From NCBI RefSeq assembly GCF_004359215.1, contig NC_090613.1, positions 7,458,048 through 7,522,047 on the forward strand: DNA of 64,000 nucleotides, read 5' to 3'. Positions 53,498-63,710 of this stretch are shown in pieces. Below the pieces are notes generated by a model, which saw only the letters and a program-made list of their open reading frames with translations, was not told the DNA's origin and made no database searches. Positions within the stretch are counted from its first letter, which is position 1. Each line of letters opens with the position of its first letter. The translations under genes were made by a program, and so were the position numbers. Source of the stretch: Bremia lactucae. Taxonomy: Eukaryota; Oomycota; Peronosporomycetes; Peronosporales; Peronosporaceae.

Positions 53498-53669
53498 CTG
53501 GTGCGGTTATCCACTTTCGCATGACAGCTCGGAACCTTGCTCCCAGCGGGTTGTTGACGTTGAGAGCCTCGTCCGTCAGTATGACGAGACCCATCCGATG
53601 AATTAGAAGGTCCATCGAAAAACACGCGTCCTTTGCGCTTGTAAATCGATTGCAAAACGTCAATCGCAT
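52899..53669 (-). CDS. aORF of copy C, C-terminal coiled-coil part (256 codons open)
   Basis: This is the longest uninterrupted frame in the window and runs opposite to pol. After MRLTFCNRFTSAKDACFSMD, the region from about residue 75 is a predicted coiled coil (SDLESKIDKLDRFLHDLAEG, then LQTRHENLQIQHENLVRD), followed by a basic PWKRPRTD cluster. It matches copy B 14926-15651 nearly residue for residue. It overlaps the pol tail on the other strand, so dual coding or a shadow effect must be separated by substitution analysis. Confidence 0.5.
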   Translation of the reverse strand: MRLTFCNRFTSAKDACFSMDLLIHRMGLVILTDEALNVNNPLGARFRAVMRKWITAPANKITRTLPSHHGDFEYVPQANVDHLGNPPMVVAEKRKLDPTHVSDLESKIDKLDRFLHDLAEGLDHDCGKRRSLKQSVQTHHIELLEDRSKSAYSMLKYERNYHALRDELSSAHRGFEDLQTRHENLQIQHENLVRDHKNLLGILEKGGQIRPWKRPRTDGTGGADQRKMENAFTAYVAILLCTHCLCDAVQRIAQST

Positions 53670-54145
53670 CGCGCATCTCGATAGAGATGCGAGCCCTTCC
53701 CAGTAGGACGAATGGTAATGGACATCCTCTTTTACTCAATTCGTGTTGTCAACACAACATGGACAGGATCACCCCACGTGAAGCATGGAAGTCCTGCCTC
53801 ACGAGACAACCGATGCAATTTATACCTTGCACCGGTTGGAGTTCGTTTCTCAAACTTAACGCAACTCGCGTGAAGTCTTTGAAGCCAGGCTTCGCGTCCA
53901 ATGTCTTTGACATTGCGAATGAACGCGCTCCAGGCTTGCATAAGCGAGACTTTATATCGCTTGTTGTTGCCACTATACCATCGCTGCTTGAAAAAAGCAT
54001 CGAGATAAAAATCTCCCTCAGCGCTAAAGTTCTTTGCGCTGAAATCAAGGCCATGTAGCTTTGTCGCAATAAATAAACGATGTTTATTGTGAGGAGAAGT
54101 CTCTACAGACAAGCTACTAATTAGCCCTGCGCGACGTGAAGGCAT
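53670..54145 (-). pseudogene. aORF of copy C, conserved core
   Basis: The frame 54145-53732 (137 codons) reads LHGLDFSAKNFSAEGDFYLD, AFFKQRWYSGNNKRYKV, QAWSAFIRNVKDIGREAWLQ and RTPTGARYKLHRLSREAGLP. This is the full core in one open frame. It then shifts frame into the 256-codon part. The N-terminal Ala-rich segment seen in copies B and D is cut off at the junction near 54150. Confidence 0.6.
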
Positions 54146-54187
54146 CTATTACTGATCAAGTGTGCTTAGTTACAAAGGAGACCACGG

Positions 54188-54645
54188 ATGGTATCTTCTC
54201 GCTTTAAGCGGACGAGTATTCTTTACGCCCCAAAAGCGCGGGATCAAAGTCAGCGCGGAAGAGCGATTCGCGGCTCTATCATTGGACGCTTTACGCGATT
54301 CACGTACTCCAGCCAATTAAATCGTCTGCGATACGCAGACGTGTTTCCTGACAAGATTCCGGCTGAACTCCCTGCTGATTGAGGAGTTCAACACGAAATT
54401 GACCTCGTACCTGGGTGTAAGTACTGTTTGACGCAGCAGAGGCCGCTGCCGCTCGATCCAGTTAAGGTGATTGACGATTTTTTAAGAGATGCCGCAAGGT
54501 AAACCATATGCGCGAGAGTGTCTTGCCCCATTCAGTCCTACCTTCTGTGTGAAGAAGGCAACTGGCGGATGGCGCATAGTTCACGCCTTTAATAGGTTGA
54601 AAAATTCCACAATCCCAGCACAAACACCGACCATATGAAAGGTAT
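54188..54645 (+). pseudogene. RT N-terminal fragment
   Basis: ADVFPDKIPAELPAD, HEIDLVPGCKYCLTQQRPLP and VKVIDDFLRDA lie at 54330-54500, followed by FCVKKATGGWRIVHAFNRL in shifting frames. This is the RT start of a gypsy element distinct from copies C and I. It stops near 54640 at TPT, where other copies have PIPRKD. Confidence 0.65.
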
Positions 54646-54861
54646 AAAGATAATATTCTGTAGTCTTGTTGTTGTACCTCTTTTAGGTAATAATAGTTAT
54701 GTAACGGGCTTCCCGTTTACATGCTGTGTGACCTGTCAGGATTCAACAAGTGCACAAATGCTAAAATATTAGCTGTGGAATATCTATGATAGCTACTATT
54801 TCCTACATCATTCTACTTGTTAATCTCTTCGGCTGAAAAAGTTAAGTCGCGCAAGTCTTAA
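54646..54861. other. spacer, possible LTR start
   Basis: ATGTAACGGGCTTCCCG at about 54692 looks like an LTR start, but no matching end or second copy is seen. Confidence 0.3.
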
Positions 54862-55372
54862 AGTGGCCACGCTCTACTCAAGCACACACCCCGGCAAAGC
54901 GAGAAATCGGTTTGACCGACTTCTCTCACGTACAGTGAGGTTGTTGTGGTGGGCGCCTTGGCGTCCTCATCCAACGCACCAAGTACTTTGATACACGCTT
55001 GTCACGGGAGCGGTAATTTGGCTCCTCGTGCGCACATATCAAGAAGGAAGTAGTTTTCAGGCTGATTTATATTTAATCGTATTGAATATAAATACCTATT
55101 TTAACACATTTCTAAAATGCCATCTCTGTATAGAGACACCAATATATTTTGAGCGTATTTTTCTAGATACCTCGCGCATCGAATGATGCTTGCCGTCATC
55201 CCCGCTAGTGTGAATGCCCTTAAAGACATCAGATACGCAAGGGTGGGCCACAATGTGACCCACACCCAAGTGGTAGTTACAATTACATTACTTAAGTAAT
55301 TGACCAACCCCTAAGTTCACAAAGTATACTTAACGGGGATTGTGAACAATTGGGCCACTTTAGCACGTTACA
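54862..55372 (+). repeat. LTR of the 26013 family
   Basis: It shares with 26013-26517 the GCCACGCTCTACT block, GTCACGGGAGCGGTAAT, GAGCGTAT.TTTCTAGATACCTCGCG and the CACGTTACA end. The first bases are missing. No primer site follows. Confidence 0.75.
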
Positions 55373-55375
55373 CGC

Positions 55376-56720
55376 AAACTCAAATATTCTAGCCAAAAAC
55401 GGGTCAACTGATCGATCTCTTGCCGTATCCCTCACCTCTGCCACGAGACCAAGTCGAGGCGATCGATGCGTTTCTCGAGGGCCGTCGTTTTGCGGGCCAC
55501 GCAACACGACGGCGAGAACACGTCGCCACACTCGAGCCCCACCTTCTGTGTAAAGAAGGCGACAGGCGACTGGCGCATCGCTTATGCCTATCACAAGTTG
55601 AACGAGCTGACGATCCCCGCTCAAATAAATCTCTAAGGACATGGTGATCGACACCATGATGGGTATTACGATCTTCAGTGCGATCAATCACACTGACGGC
55701 TTCTACCAGATCCTCATACGAGAATCTGACGTTCAGATGACAACCGTCAGCACCCCCAGCGGCATGCTCTGGTAGTGGCTCATGATTCTGCAGGGACTCA
55801 AGAACGCCCCTGTGACCTTCAATCCTATGGTGATGCAAGTCGTTCGCCCGCTGCGCGACTTTGAACCCGCACACTTTAACGGAATCTTTGTCCATAGCTG
55901 CGCGAGTGATGACGCGACTGACGTTACTGTTCATCTTGGTCATCTGCGTCGTGTCTTCATGACGATGCGCGAGAACCAGCTGTAGCCAACTTGAAGAAGT
56001 GCATCTTTGGTGCTCCGAGATTCCTGTTCTCGGCAGCTACGTCAGCGCAAAGGAAGTTCGCGTTGATCCGGAGAAGATCACGTCTATCTGTGCTTGGCAG
56101 ACGCCACGCGACCAGAAAGAGCTTTGTCAGCGGCTCGGTCTTGCCAATTACTTGCATCACTATGCGAAAGACTTCGCGCAGACGAATTATACTCTCTCAC
56201 AATGCTCAAGAAGGATCTCATGTGAGAGTGACTCTCCGTCACTGCGACGCGTTCGCCGCAGTGACGGAGAGCCTATGAACAGCTCCCGTCTTTTTATTGA
56301 TGACAGTTCCAAACCGTTTCATGTCGTGTGCGACGTCAGCGATTTTGCGATCGGTTGTGCGCTAACGAGAACGATGACGCCGGCGCCGAGCGCGTGATCA
56401 GCTATCAGTCTCGACGATACAAGGCTGCCGAGCACAACAACCCAGTTCACGACAAGGAACAGCTCCCGATAAAGTACTCACTCTAGAGTTCCGAGTGTAC
56501 TTACTCGGCGAACAGGCGTTAATCGAGTACACGAATCATGCGTTGCTGCGGACAGCTGTCAAGACGCCACATCTCAGTCAAGTTATCTGTCGTACTTTGC
56601 AGAATACAATTTTGTCGTTCTTTACAAGCCTGGTGCGACAAACATCGTCGCGGACGCTCTTTCCCGTCATCCCGATTCTAACTCACGTGCTTTGGCCACG
56701 CCGCCGATATCGACGATGAT
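55376..56720 (+). pseudogene. RT and RNase H of copy I, active site lost
   Basis: PLPRDQVEAIDAFLEGRRFA (about 55433-55492) opens the RT. GLKNAPVTFNPMVMQVVRPL is followed by AHFNGIFVHSC (55869-55901), where the YFDD aspartates have become Asn-Gly. The thumb EIPVLGSYVSAKEVRVDPEK and RNase H DSSKPFHVVCDVSDFAIGCA (56304-56363) follow. GC content is visibly higher than in copies A-F. Confidence 0.8.
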
Positions 56721-56740
56721 GACGACGATGAGTTTGCGGC

Positions 56741-57713
56741 GTGCGTCGCTCTCGGTTTAAATACCATGCAGTGATCCGGTGTGTGTCGACATTGCGAATC
56801 CGTTATCGCAATGATCAATTTTACCCGTCGATCGCTGGTTACTGCAACAATCCGTCATTAGACGGAATGTGCAAGCTGGCTGCACCAGTACGTGCCCAAG
56901 CCTCGCGCTACTCGGTCGGTGACGGTCTCTCAGTGTATCAGATTGACGAGCATGACGCTCCCCGCATAGTCGTACCGACGGATGACGATCTCCATGCACG
57001 CGTGATCCACGAGTTCCACGATGGCGCGTCTGCTGGCCATCTAGGCCGAAAAAAAAATATGTCGCCCTGGCTCGCGACTACTACGAGCCCCATGGGTCTG
57101 GAAGTGTGTTCGCTCGTGTGAGACGTGCCAGCGCGTCAAGCCATCGCTCGCGAATCAAGCGCCGCTGCAGCCACTGCGGATAGCGACCGACGTTTGGCGT
57201 TCGACACGGAAGGCCGCACCGGCAGCCTTGTGATTGTCGATCGTCTCAGCAAGATGGCGTATCTTGTTGCTGTCAAGTCGTCGATAACAACGGAAGAGAC
57301 AGCCGCGGTGTTTCTGGACAACAATTATCGACACACGGCATGCCCCAGTCGATCGTCTCGGACAGAGACCCGCGATTTACAGACGTGTTCTGGTGGAGAC
57401 TGTTCGAACTGCTTGGCACCCGCTGGATAATGTCGACTGCTGCTATCTGGAACCACATGGACACACCGAACGCTTCAATCGCCTTCTCGGGTATATCTTG
57501 CGCAGCTACACGTCGTCATTTACGACGTGGGGTGCCTTCCTACCCATGACTGAGTTCGCCATGGACAATGCAGTCCATTCGTCGACTGGGATGACGCCGT
57601 TCTACGTGAAAAACGCACGTCATCCACGCCACGCTGGATTGTTTGGCCTTCCCCGCGGCTTGATTCTTGGAGGAATGAAGGGACAAACGCTGATGAGTCA
57701 CCGCCCGATGTGA
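56741..57713 (+). pseudogene. integrase of copy I
   Basis: The zinc-binding side reads VIHEFHDGASAGHLGRKK (57003-57056). IVDRLSKMAYLVAVKSS follows the first core block, and VSDRDPRFTDVFWW (57352-57393) contains the second aspartate. HGHTERFNRLLGYILRSY (57456-57509) holds the glutamate, and MTPFYVKNARHPRHAGLF closes the core. At least three frame changes occur. Confidence 0.8.
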
Positions 57714-58321
57714 GTACATCAAGCGCACCCAAGAAAGCTGCGCGAGCGCACGTGTCACTCGCGACGAAAGCGGCCCTCATCCGACGCCGCGTCGTTTAGT
57801 GCCTCATCTATGCTTCATTCGATCAGCTCTCCATCACGCACAGTTATTGCGCATGTCGTCGTGTTGCGAGAGCTGCCTGCATAGTCCGCTTTGCGTCCCC
57901 AACACGCGACCGCAGCGCACGCCGCGATCGTAGATGCGCATATTGTCAACGGTAACATGATTCGACAGCTTGACGCAAAAAACAAACAACACGACTCGGC
58001 AAATTGAAGTGATCTTTTTGTTATGGTGAACAGATGTCACAAGCGACAGTCAATTCGCTTTATTCAGAGACAATTGCCGCAGTGACACGCGCGGCGACAC
58101 GGCGCGCGATTGCGTCATCGACACCTGAGCCAAAAGATCAGCAAACACCACACTCGCTCGCTACCCAACATCGGACAGCAAACGCCTCGCTGTCTGGCTT
58201 AGAAGCATTCGTCCTAAATTGACAGTCCGTCGCGCGATTCCTGCGCGATGCCATTGCAGAGACAGCAGATACACAGAAGGCGACCGCCGATGCGCACGGA
58301 CGAATGAACCCTGGAGAATAA

Positions 58322-59032
58322 ATGGTCGCTGATAAAGTGTTATTGTCATCGACAAACATCAACGGTGCTTTAATGCCTGACCTCAGCGCGAGCAAACTCG
58401 CGCCGCGCTACAATGGGCCCTTTACTGTACTGAAGAGGAAAGGAGACGCGTACACGCTCGATATCCCGAGCGCGATTAGGCTACACCCGACGTTCTACGT
58501 CAGGAGAATCATGCGCTACCATCCTAGCGTTTTGCCGTCGTTCCAAGCTTTTTCTCAGCAGTCGACTTTGCACGTGCCGACCGCTTTGCCACCGTCGCAG
58601 TTGCCGTCGTCGCTTCTGCAATCGGCTTCGCACATGCCAACTGTTCCGCCATCGTTAAAGTCGACGATGTCGTTTCAGCAGCCGGCGTTGCTCGAGTCGA
58701 CTGATTCGCATGCATTGCGGTCACGGGCGATACGCGATCTTCAGCAGTACAATCCTTTTGAGCTGGCCGACCCAATTGCGACATCGATGCCGTTGCATCT
58801 GCAGCAGCTGCGACGAGCTGCTGTGCTGTCGCGTCCTGCCGCTGAGCAGTCAGCGCCATCGTCGCGGGCTGTGACTCCGTCTTTACCACGACATCGTCGA
58901 TCTCCTCAACGACGACAGGATTCGCGGCAGCCCCACCCGTCAGACGCAGCGATCGTCTGCGCACGACCCTCGAGGAGCCGCCCGCCTATTTGCATCAACG
59001 CGTCCGTGTACCGCTCGAAGCAGACTATCTGA
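58322..59032 (+). pseudogene. pol C-terminal domain and Ser/Pro-rich tail of copy I
   Basis: This 236-codon frame starts with LSASKLAPRYNGPFTVLKRK and GDAYTLDIPSAIRLHPTFYV, the SH3-like end of integrase. It continues into a Ser-, Pro- and Gln-rich segment, then an Arg/Ser-rich end. The opposite strand has a 146-codon frame of similar low complexity (58964-58524), MRRRSLRLTGGAAANPVVVE, which is either a shadow or an antisense frame. Confidence 0.7.
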
Positions 59033-59215
59033 TACGTCTGCGGATGCGGCAGTTATCCCTGAAGCTGCACCTGTTGCGCCAACGCCTCCAACGCAGCAGC
59101 GTTTCGGAGCACCAACTCGTACGCCTGCGCTCCGTCATCAACTTGGCTTGTCACATGCTGGGCGATTCGAGCGTGACGGTCCTCTGCTTTTGGTAGAGAG
59201 CGAGGGTGTGGCACA

Positions 59216-59650
59216 ATGGATTGTCAATGGTCTTGTCGACTATTGGACCAGTCATGTTGCTTGGCATCGCCGCGTTGGTCGCAGTGCACCATCTCACTAC
59301 GGCGTGCGTTGGCTTGGCGTCCTCCCACGTCGGACACGTGGGAGCCGCGTTCCACGTTTGTTGCTGATATTCCGGATCTGGTACAAGCGTTCAAAGATGC
59401 CCGTACGGTGGCTCATCCGGATGCACTCGAGCGGGTTAAAGTGATCGATGTTGACCAACAATCGCCGCGTTTGGCGGTTGAGTGGCAGCCGCCGGTCTTG
59501 GCGGCTGCAGCGGTGGAGCATCCAGCAACTCCGGTCGATCGGGTTCGGCCGCCTGGTAGAAACCACCAGAGCGGTTATATTTCTGGACTTGTCGATTCCA
59601 CCGAAGAATCAACCCTCGCTCGCAGTCGGTCAGCAGGAATCTCGAATCAT
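59216..59650 (+). pseudogene. chromodomain of copy I
   Basis: In two frames the plus strand reads VRWLGVLPRRTRG and PPTSDTWEPRSTFVADIPDL then VQAFKDAR (59309-59408). Together they cover the chromodomain core (LVRWxG...WEP). A frameshift near 59325 separates the halves. The following text to 59650 is a tail of unknown role. Confidence 0.7.
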
Positions 59651-59654
59651 CTCG

Positions 59655-60409
59655 ACCCACTCGGCCAGCGAGGCGAGACTTTATCTCGCTTATTATTGCC
59701 ACTAAACCATCGATGCATAAGAAAAGCATCGAGATAGAAATCTTCCTCAGCGCGAAAGTTCTTCGCGCTGGGAACAAGGCCATGTAGCTTTGTCGCAATA
59801 AATTAAGGATATTTATTGTGAGGAGTAGTCCCTCCAGACAAGCTATTAATTAGCTACTCTGGCAAAAGCCACGGCTTCTTCTCAGGGGCAAGACGAGACG
59901 TTGTTAGTGCCGACGTTCCCTGAGTGGTACCCACTGAAGCAGGGGTACCACAAGAACTTTTATTACAAAGGCTTACGCCATCGTCATCACCACGTCACCA
60001 CGCACAGAAATATGTGTGGATGACGGCACCGGAGACGGTGCTGGCAATAAAGAAACATTTTTATCGTCGGAACCGAACATGCTGTAGCGAATGTTACCAG
60101 CACGTCTAACGGAATGAGCCCCCTCATTCGATGGCTCAAAGTCAGCCGCCAGACGATGATCAGGCGACTGTTCTGTTCTCCCGAGTCGGCCATTTCGCCC
60201 GACTCGTATTCGTAGTCGACCTCCAAATAGGGGTCGCATTCACGTGGTGTATCACCACGTGCACCCGCAACATTTAGAGTTGGGGGAGAAGATGGCACTA
60301 CGGCAGCCGGAACTTCTGCCGCAAGAGACAATAATGCGTCGCCCGCGGCTGCATTAACCGCAGCCGAAGGCGCCGCACTATTCTGATACCGCCTTGACTT
60401 ATCAGCCAT
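59655..60409 (-). pseudogene. aORF of copy D, N-terminal part
   Basis: An ATG at 60409, about 117 bp from the 3' LTR, opens a 140-codon frame: MADKSRRYQNSAAPSAAVNA, LNVAGARGDTPRECDPYLEV and DYEYESGEMADSG. A shifted frame (60239-59973) continues RTEQSPDHRLAADFEPSNEG. The part near 59800-59690 matches the start of the core in copy C (ATKLHGL, FYLDAF). It is joined to copy I at about 59655. It provides the clearest start codon for the aORF. Confidence 0.55.
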
Positions 60410-60510
60410 GCGTTTGAATTAAATATGATGGTTCTGATCAATCAACATTGTTTAAATAAAGTGGTCTTATAGTAACCACTCTTCCCAATGACAGTCAGAG
60501 TAATTGTCGT

Positions 60511-60525
60511 TTAAGGGAGGAGTGA
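60511..60525 (+). other. polypurine tract of copy D
   Basis: TTAAGGGAGGAGTGA directly precedes the LTR start TGTAACGGGG. Confidence 0.75.
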
Positions 60526-60938
60526 TGTAACGGGGTATGTCATTAGATCAAATTAACACTTAAAGGTTGTTAATTAATATTATCTAAAAGGTAGAGAATA
60601 TTTGGAGAATATTACTTTACATGGTAATATTCTAAGCTTATCTATTGGTAGATATAGATTTTATATCTACTTTCTCCGCGGGCCAGTCAGCGCTGGACGC
60701 GCGCAAAGAGAAAGACAGATGAGACTTATTTTCATGTTTGTATTAGATTATAATTTAAGTTAGTATTAAGTAGATAGATATACAGCTTTTATGTAACCCT
60801 CTTTACAGGAAGTGTTTTAAAGAGAGTCTTCCTCTGCACGTACTAGTGTACGTGAAGTGATGTGAGGCACCACTAGCACTGAGGCAGTGCGAAGTGGAGT
60901 TGTACTGAAGCAGTACAAGTCAGTAGTGCCCCGTTACA
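60526..60938 (+). repeat. 3' LTR of copy D (413 bp)
   Basis: It runs TGTAACGGGG to CCCCGTTACA and is the forward version of the LTR bounding copy B. Confidence 0.9.
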
Positions 60939-61286
60939 AGAACGTGCAGAGGAAGACTTTCTTTGAAATACTTTTTTTAAGAGGCTTAAAAGAAAACTGC
61001 ATCTAATATAATTAAGTTCTTCTGTTTCTATCTATTTAATACTAACTGAATAATATACTAATACAAAATATGTAATAAGGTATTATCTGTTTTTCTCTTT
61101 GCGCGCGTCCAGCGCTGACTGGACAGCGGAGCAAGTAGATGAAATGGCCTATATCTGCAATGGATAAGCTTTCCGAATATTGTTACGTAAAGTAATATTC
61201 TCCATATATATTTATCTACCTTTTAGATAATATGTTAATTAACAACCTTTAAGTATTAATTTCATGTGACGATACACCCCGTTACA
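60939..61286 (-). repeat. truncated LTR, head-to-head with 60526-60938
   Basis: From GTGCAGAGGAAGACT to CCCCGTTACA it matches 24090-24441, in minus orientation. About 70 bp of its left end are missing, and it abuts the forward LTR directly. Confidence 0.85.
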
Positions 61287-61333
61287 AGCATCATGAAAAT
61301 TTACTTCTATGGACATGCCACAAATGACGTTAA

Positions 61334-61517
61334 TTGCGTCGCCAGGACCCGCTCAGCGTGGGTGCTTTTAATTTCTATTATACTTACTTTATTTTGGTGG
61401 CCTTCGCGATCATTTTTAGACATAAGAACTTCAAAGTTTGGATCTTGCTATTTCCAGGTTTGGCACAAATATCTTACTATTTTTCACGAACTAAAAGAAA
61501 TCGCTGCTTACATTGCG
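61334..61517 (+). CDS. possible 5' exon of the PDZ protein gene
   Basis: The frame reads DPLSVGAFNFYYTYFILVAF, then FKVWILLFPGLAQISYYFS, strongly hydrophobic. It ends at GC|GTAAGTTAAC, a good splice donor at 61518. A join to TTTGCAG|AATATG at 61615 would keep frame with the next hydrophobic segment. The 5' end is not visible: the frame has no ATG, and an AG acceptor (GTCGCCAG) near 61345 suggests an earlier exon. The LTR ending at 61286 lies just upstream. Confidence 0.35.
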
Positions 61518-61599
61518 TAAGTTAACAAATTATACGCTTTCGCATGCCAAATATTTCGCGTGCAGGAGCACACTCATTCAATCCTTTTAAAACAAAGCG

Positions 61600-62031
61600 A
61601 TGCTTAGTTTGCAGAATATGACGAAAGGTAGAGAGATCTGGTCGGAATCAATTGCTTATTTTCTGGTCACTTTCGCAATGTCGACAGTTATTTACTGGCC
61701 TCCATGCTGGTGTGGGATACACTATCTCAATGTGCTCAATTGGTGTAGGGTTAGTAGTCAGCTACAAACGTTTCTCACTTGGTTAACAAACGGGACCGTG
61801 ATTGTCACCGTCACCCTGACGATTACTTCATTTCTAGCTTTGACCGATAGGGAGCTTCATCGAGCGCCTGGAAACAATTGCACGATTCTCATTCTTGACA
61901 AGGGTCTGCACCCTCGACTAGGATCATGGGACAAGGATGGTCTCACAATGGTTTACTTAGTGCAGACTTTTATGGGGGCCCTATATACGCAACTAGCCTC
62001 AGTCACGATCGACAGACAGAGGTCCGTGTGA
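61600..62031 (+). CDS. membrane-segment exon upstream of the PDZ domain
   Basis: This 143-codon frame contains ESIAYFLVTFAMSTVIYWPP and NGTVIVTVTLTITSFLAL, two likely membrane helices, and then NNCTILILDKGLHPRLGSWD. It overlaps the PDZ frame by about 100 bp in another register, so either a second intron or a frameshift joins them. The ATG at 61600 may be internal to an intron. Confidence 0.45.
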   Translation: MLSLQNMTKGREIWSESIAYFLVTFAMSTVIYWPPCWCGIHYLNVLNWCRVSSQLQTFLTWLTNGTVIVTVTLTITSFLALTDRELHRAPGNNCTILILDKGLHPRLGSWDKDGLTMVYLVQTFMGALYTQLASVTIDRQRSV

Positions 62032-62558
62032 ACGGAGACTCAGACACAGTGCAGATCGGCCCGTGCGCGCAGCTTCCATATCTGGAGACGCCTGCTATTC
62101 GCAAAAAGGACTTCTTTCGACGATTGGGACTTGTGGTCAAGACCCGAGGTAGCCGAATAACGCAGAACGCGGAAGTCGTGATCGTTGACTTTTACAGATT
62201 GGATGGTAAGCGCTTCGTGCTGAGGAATCACACCCAGGGTCCACAGCCTACAAACTGGCACGGGTTAAAAGGACCCGCTGAGGCCTGCTGCGGCTTGCGC
62301 ACCGGTGATACGCTTTACGCAATTAACCATCGACTCGTCATGAACAAATCGAGGGGGCAGGTGCTTAGACAGATTAATTCGCTTCTCGACAAGGGCGATG
62401 GCGCGGCTATTGTTTTGACGTGGAAGCACACCGAAGAGATTGAGGTCGTGTCGTGGGAAAACGAGCTGTGTATGCCACCACCTGAGGGCGTCTACATGCC
62501 ACTGGAGAACGAATGGGGACCTGCGCGGCCAAGCAAAATCTCCTCTGTCTCCATTTAA
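61926..62558 (+). CDS. PDZ-domain protein, host gene candidate (210 codons)
   Basis: From about residue 55, FFRRLGLVVKTRGSRITQNA opens a PDZ-like fold. The typical loop GPAEACCGLRTGDTLYAINH lies near residues 115-134, followed by SRGQVLRQINSLLDKGDGAA and IVLTWKH. This pattern (LGL, GPAE-x-GLRTGD-x-L-x-AIN, L-x-W) is characteristic of PDZ domains, which bind C-terminal peptides of partner proteins. The ATG at 61926 has an in-frame stop ten codons upstream, so it is the first Met of this frame, but the real protein probably starts in the upstream hydrophobic exons. Codon use is balanced, unlike the decayed elements. Confidence 0.6.
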   Translation: MGQGWSHNGLLSADFYGGPIYATSLSHDRQTEVRVNGDSDTVQIGPCAQLPYLETPAIRKKDFFRRLGLVVKTRGSRITQNAEVVIVDFYRLDGKRFVLRNHTQGPQPTNWHGLKGPAEACCGLRTGDTLYAINHRLVMNKSRGQVLRQINSLLDKGDGAAIVLTWKHTEEIEVVSWENELCMPPPEGVYMPLENEWGPARPSKISSVSI

Positions 62559-63090
62559 AAAAAAGCTTTCTTTTTTTTCTCGGTGAGCGCGCACCATCTC
62601 ATTAACGAAGCTGTTTCCTTGCACGCTTTTAACGGCTACAGCCACTACCTGAGATTTTATCATTTGAGAGCGCCACGCTGTCTTCTTGGGGCGTGCACAT
62701 ACATGTGACACATGTAATGTAACAGTAGTGGATAATTGAATTATACTTTTTAATGTTGATTTTAATTGAGTTGATTTTCGATACATGCATTCATTTCATC
62801 GATAGAACAGTCGTCTACCAATGCTAGCGTTTCGCCATGACTTGATTGCTTTGAATTGGCTGTAAACGGCGTAGCGCACTAATTGCGAGTCTATCCTAAA
62901 TAATAATAATATAAGTAAACTTGCACACTTTACAACCAAGAAGCAAATTTATTGGTGAACTTCGAACGGGACTAGATTTGGTTTTAAATGTTTAAGCTCA
63001 CGCAATAATCATTGCTAAATTTGCTTTGAAAATTTACACGCAGCGATTCTTAATATCGCTATTGTTCTCGCAAAAAGCATCCATGGCCCG
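62559..63090. other. downstream spacer of the PDZ gene
   Basis: A poly-A then poly-T/C run lies just after the stop (62558-62580). The rest is AT-rich with no gene. A minus-strand frame overlapping the PDZ gene is a shadow. Confidence 0.45.
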
Positions 63091-63379
63091 TGTAACGGGG
63101 TGTTCCGTTATAAGCGGAATAATTAATATTATGTCCTATGAGAGGAAGTAAATAAAGAAGTCTAATATTATCATATTTCATTTTGACTTTAGTAGTTCAA
63201 TATTATAAGATTTGGTAATATTGACGCAATAAGGAATTAGTTGGTTGATTTAAGTTTGCATTAACCGACCAAACGTCATAAGACACGATTGTGCGGTGCG
63301 CAAATGGGCGCCATACATAGTTGTTGTTAAAACAATAAAGTCAGTAGTAGATAGAAGATCGTTACGAAGGAACTTAATT
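63091..63379 (+). repeat. LTR fragment of the 7279 family
   Basis: It starts TGTAACGGGG and follows the 7279 LTR as far as ACGAAGGAACTTAAT, where it is cut by another LTR. Confidence 0.8.
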
Positions 63380-63710
63380 TGTAACGGCCTTAAGTTGCCC
63401 TTATGTTACACAGTCTCCTTTAAGTACACTTTGTGTACTAAAGGGAAATGTCAATTACTAAATAATAGTAATTAGACCCAGCACTCGGGTGTGGTGCACA
63501 TTTGTGACCAATCCTTTTGTATGTGATGCACATGGGTGCATTCACATTAGGAGAGATGACGGCTAGCGTCATCCGTTACGCGAGGTATCTACAAAGATGC
63601 GCTCGCAATACATATTAAGTATTATCTTTAGAGATGACATTTTAATTGCTAAAAATAGCTATTTATATTTAATACGATTAAATATAACTCAGTATGAAAA
63701 CTACTTCCTA
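63380..63710 (-). repeat. LTR fragment of the 26013 family, minus orientation
   Basis: It is the reverse complement of the 3' two-thirds of the 26013-26517 LTR, from TGTAACGGCC to CTACTTCC. It interrupts the 63091 LTR. Confidence 0.8.

Noticed and set aside
58524..58964. Ala/Thr-rich minus-strand frame of 146 codons in copy I as a second aORF
   Set aside because: It has no similarity to other aORFs and lies over a low-complexity Pol tail, where both strands tend to stay open.
62265..62786. A 173-codon minus-strand frame over the PDZ gene
   Set aside because: The plus strand encodes a recognisable PDZ domain over the same bases, and the minus product shows no motif; it is a shadow.
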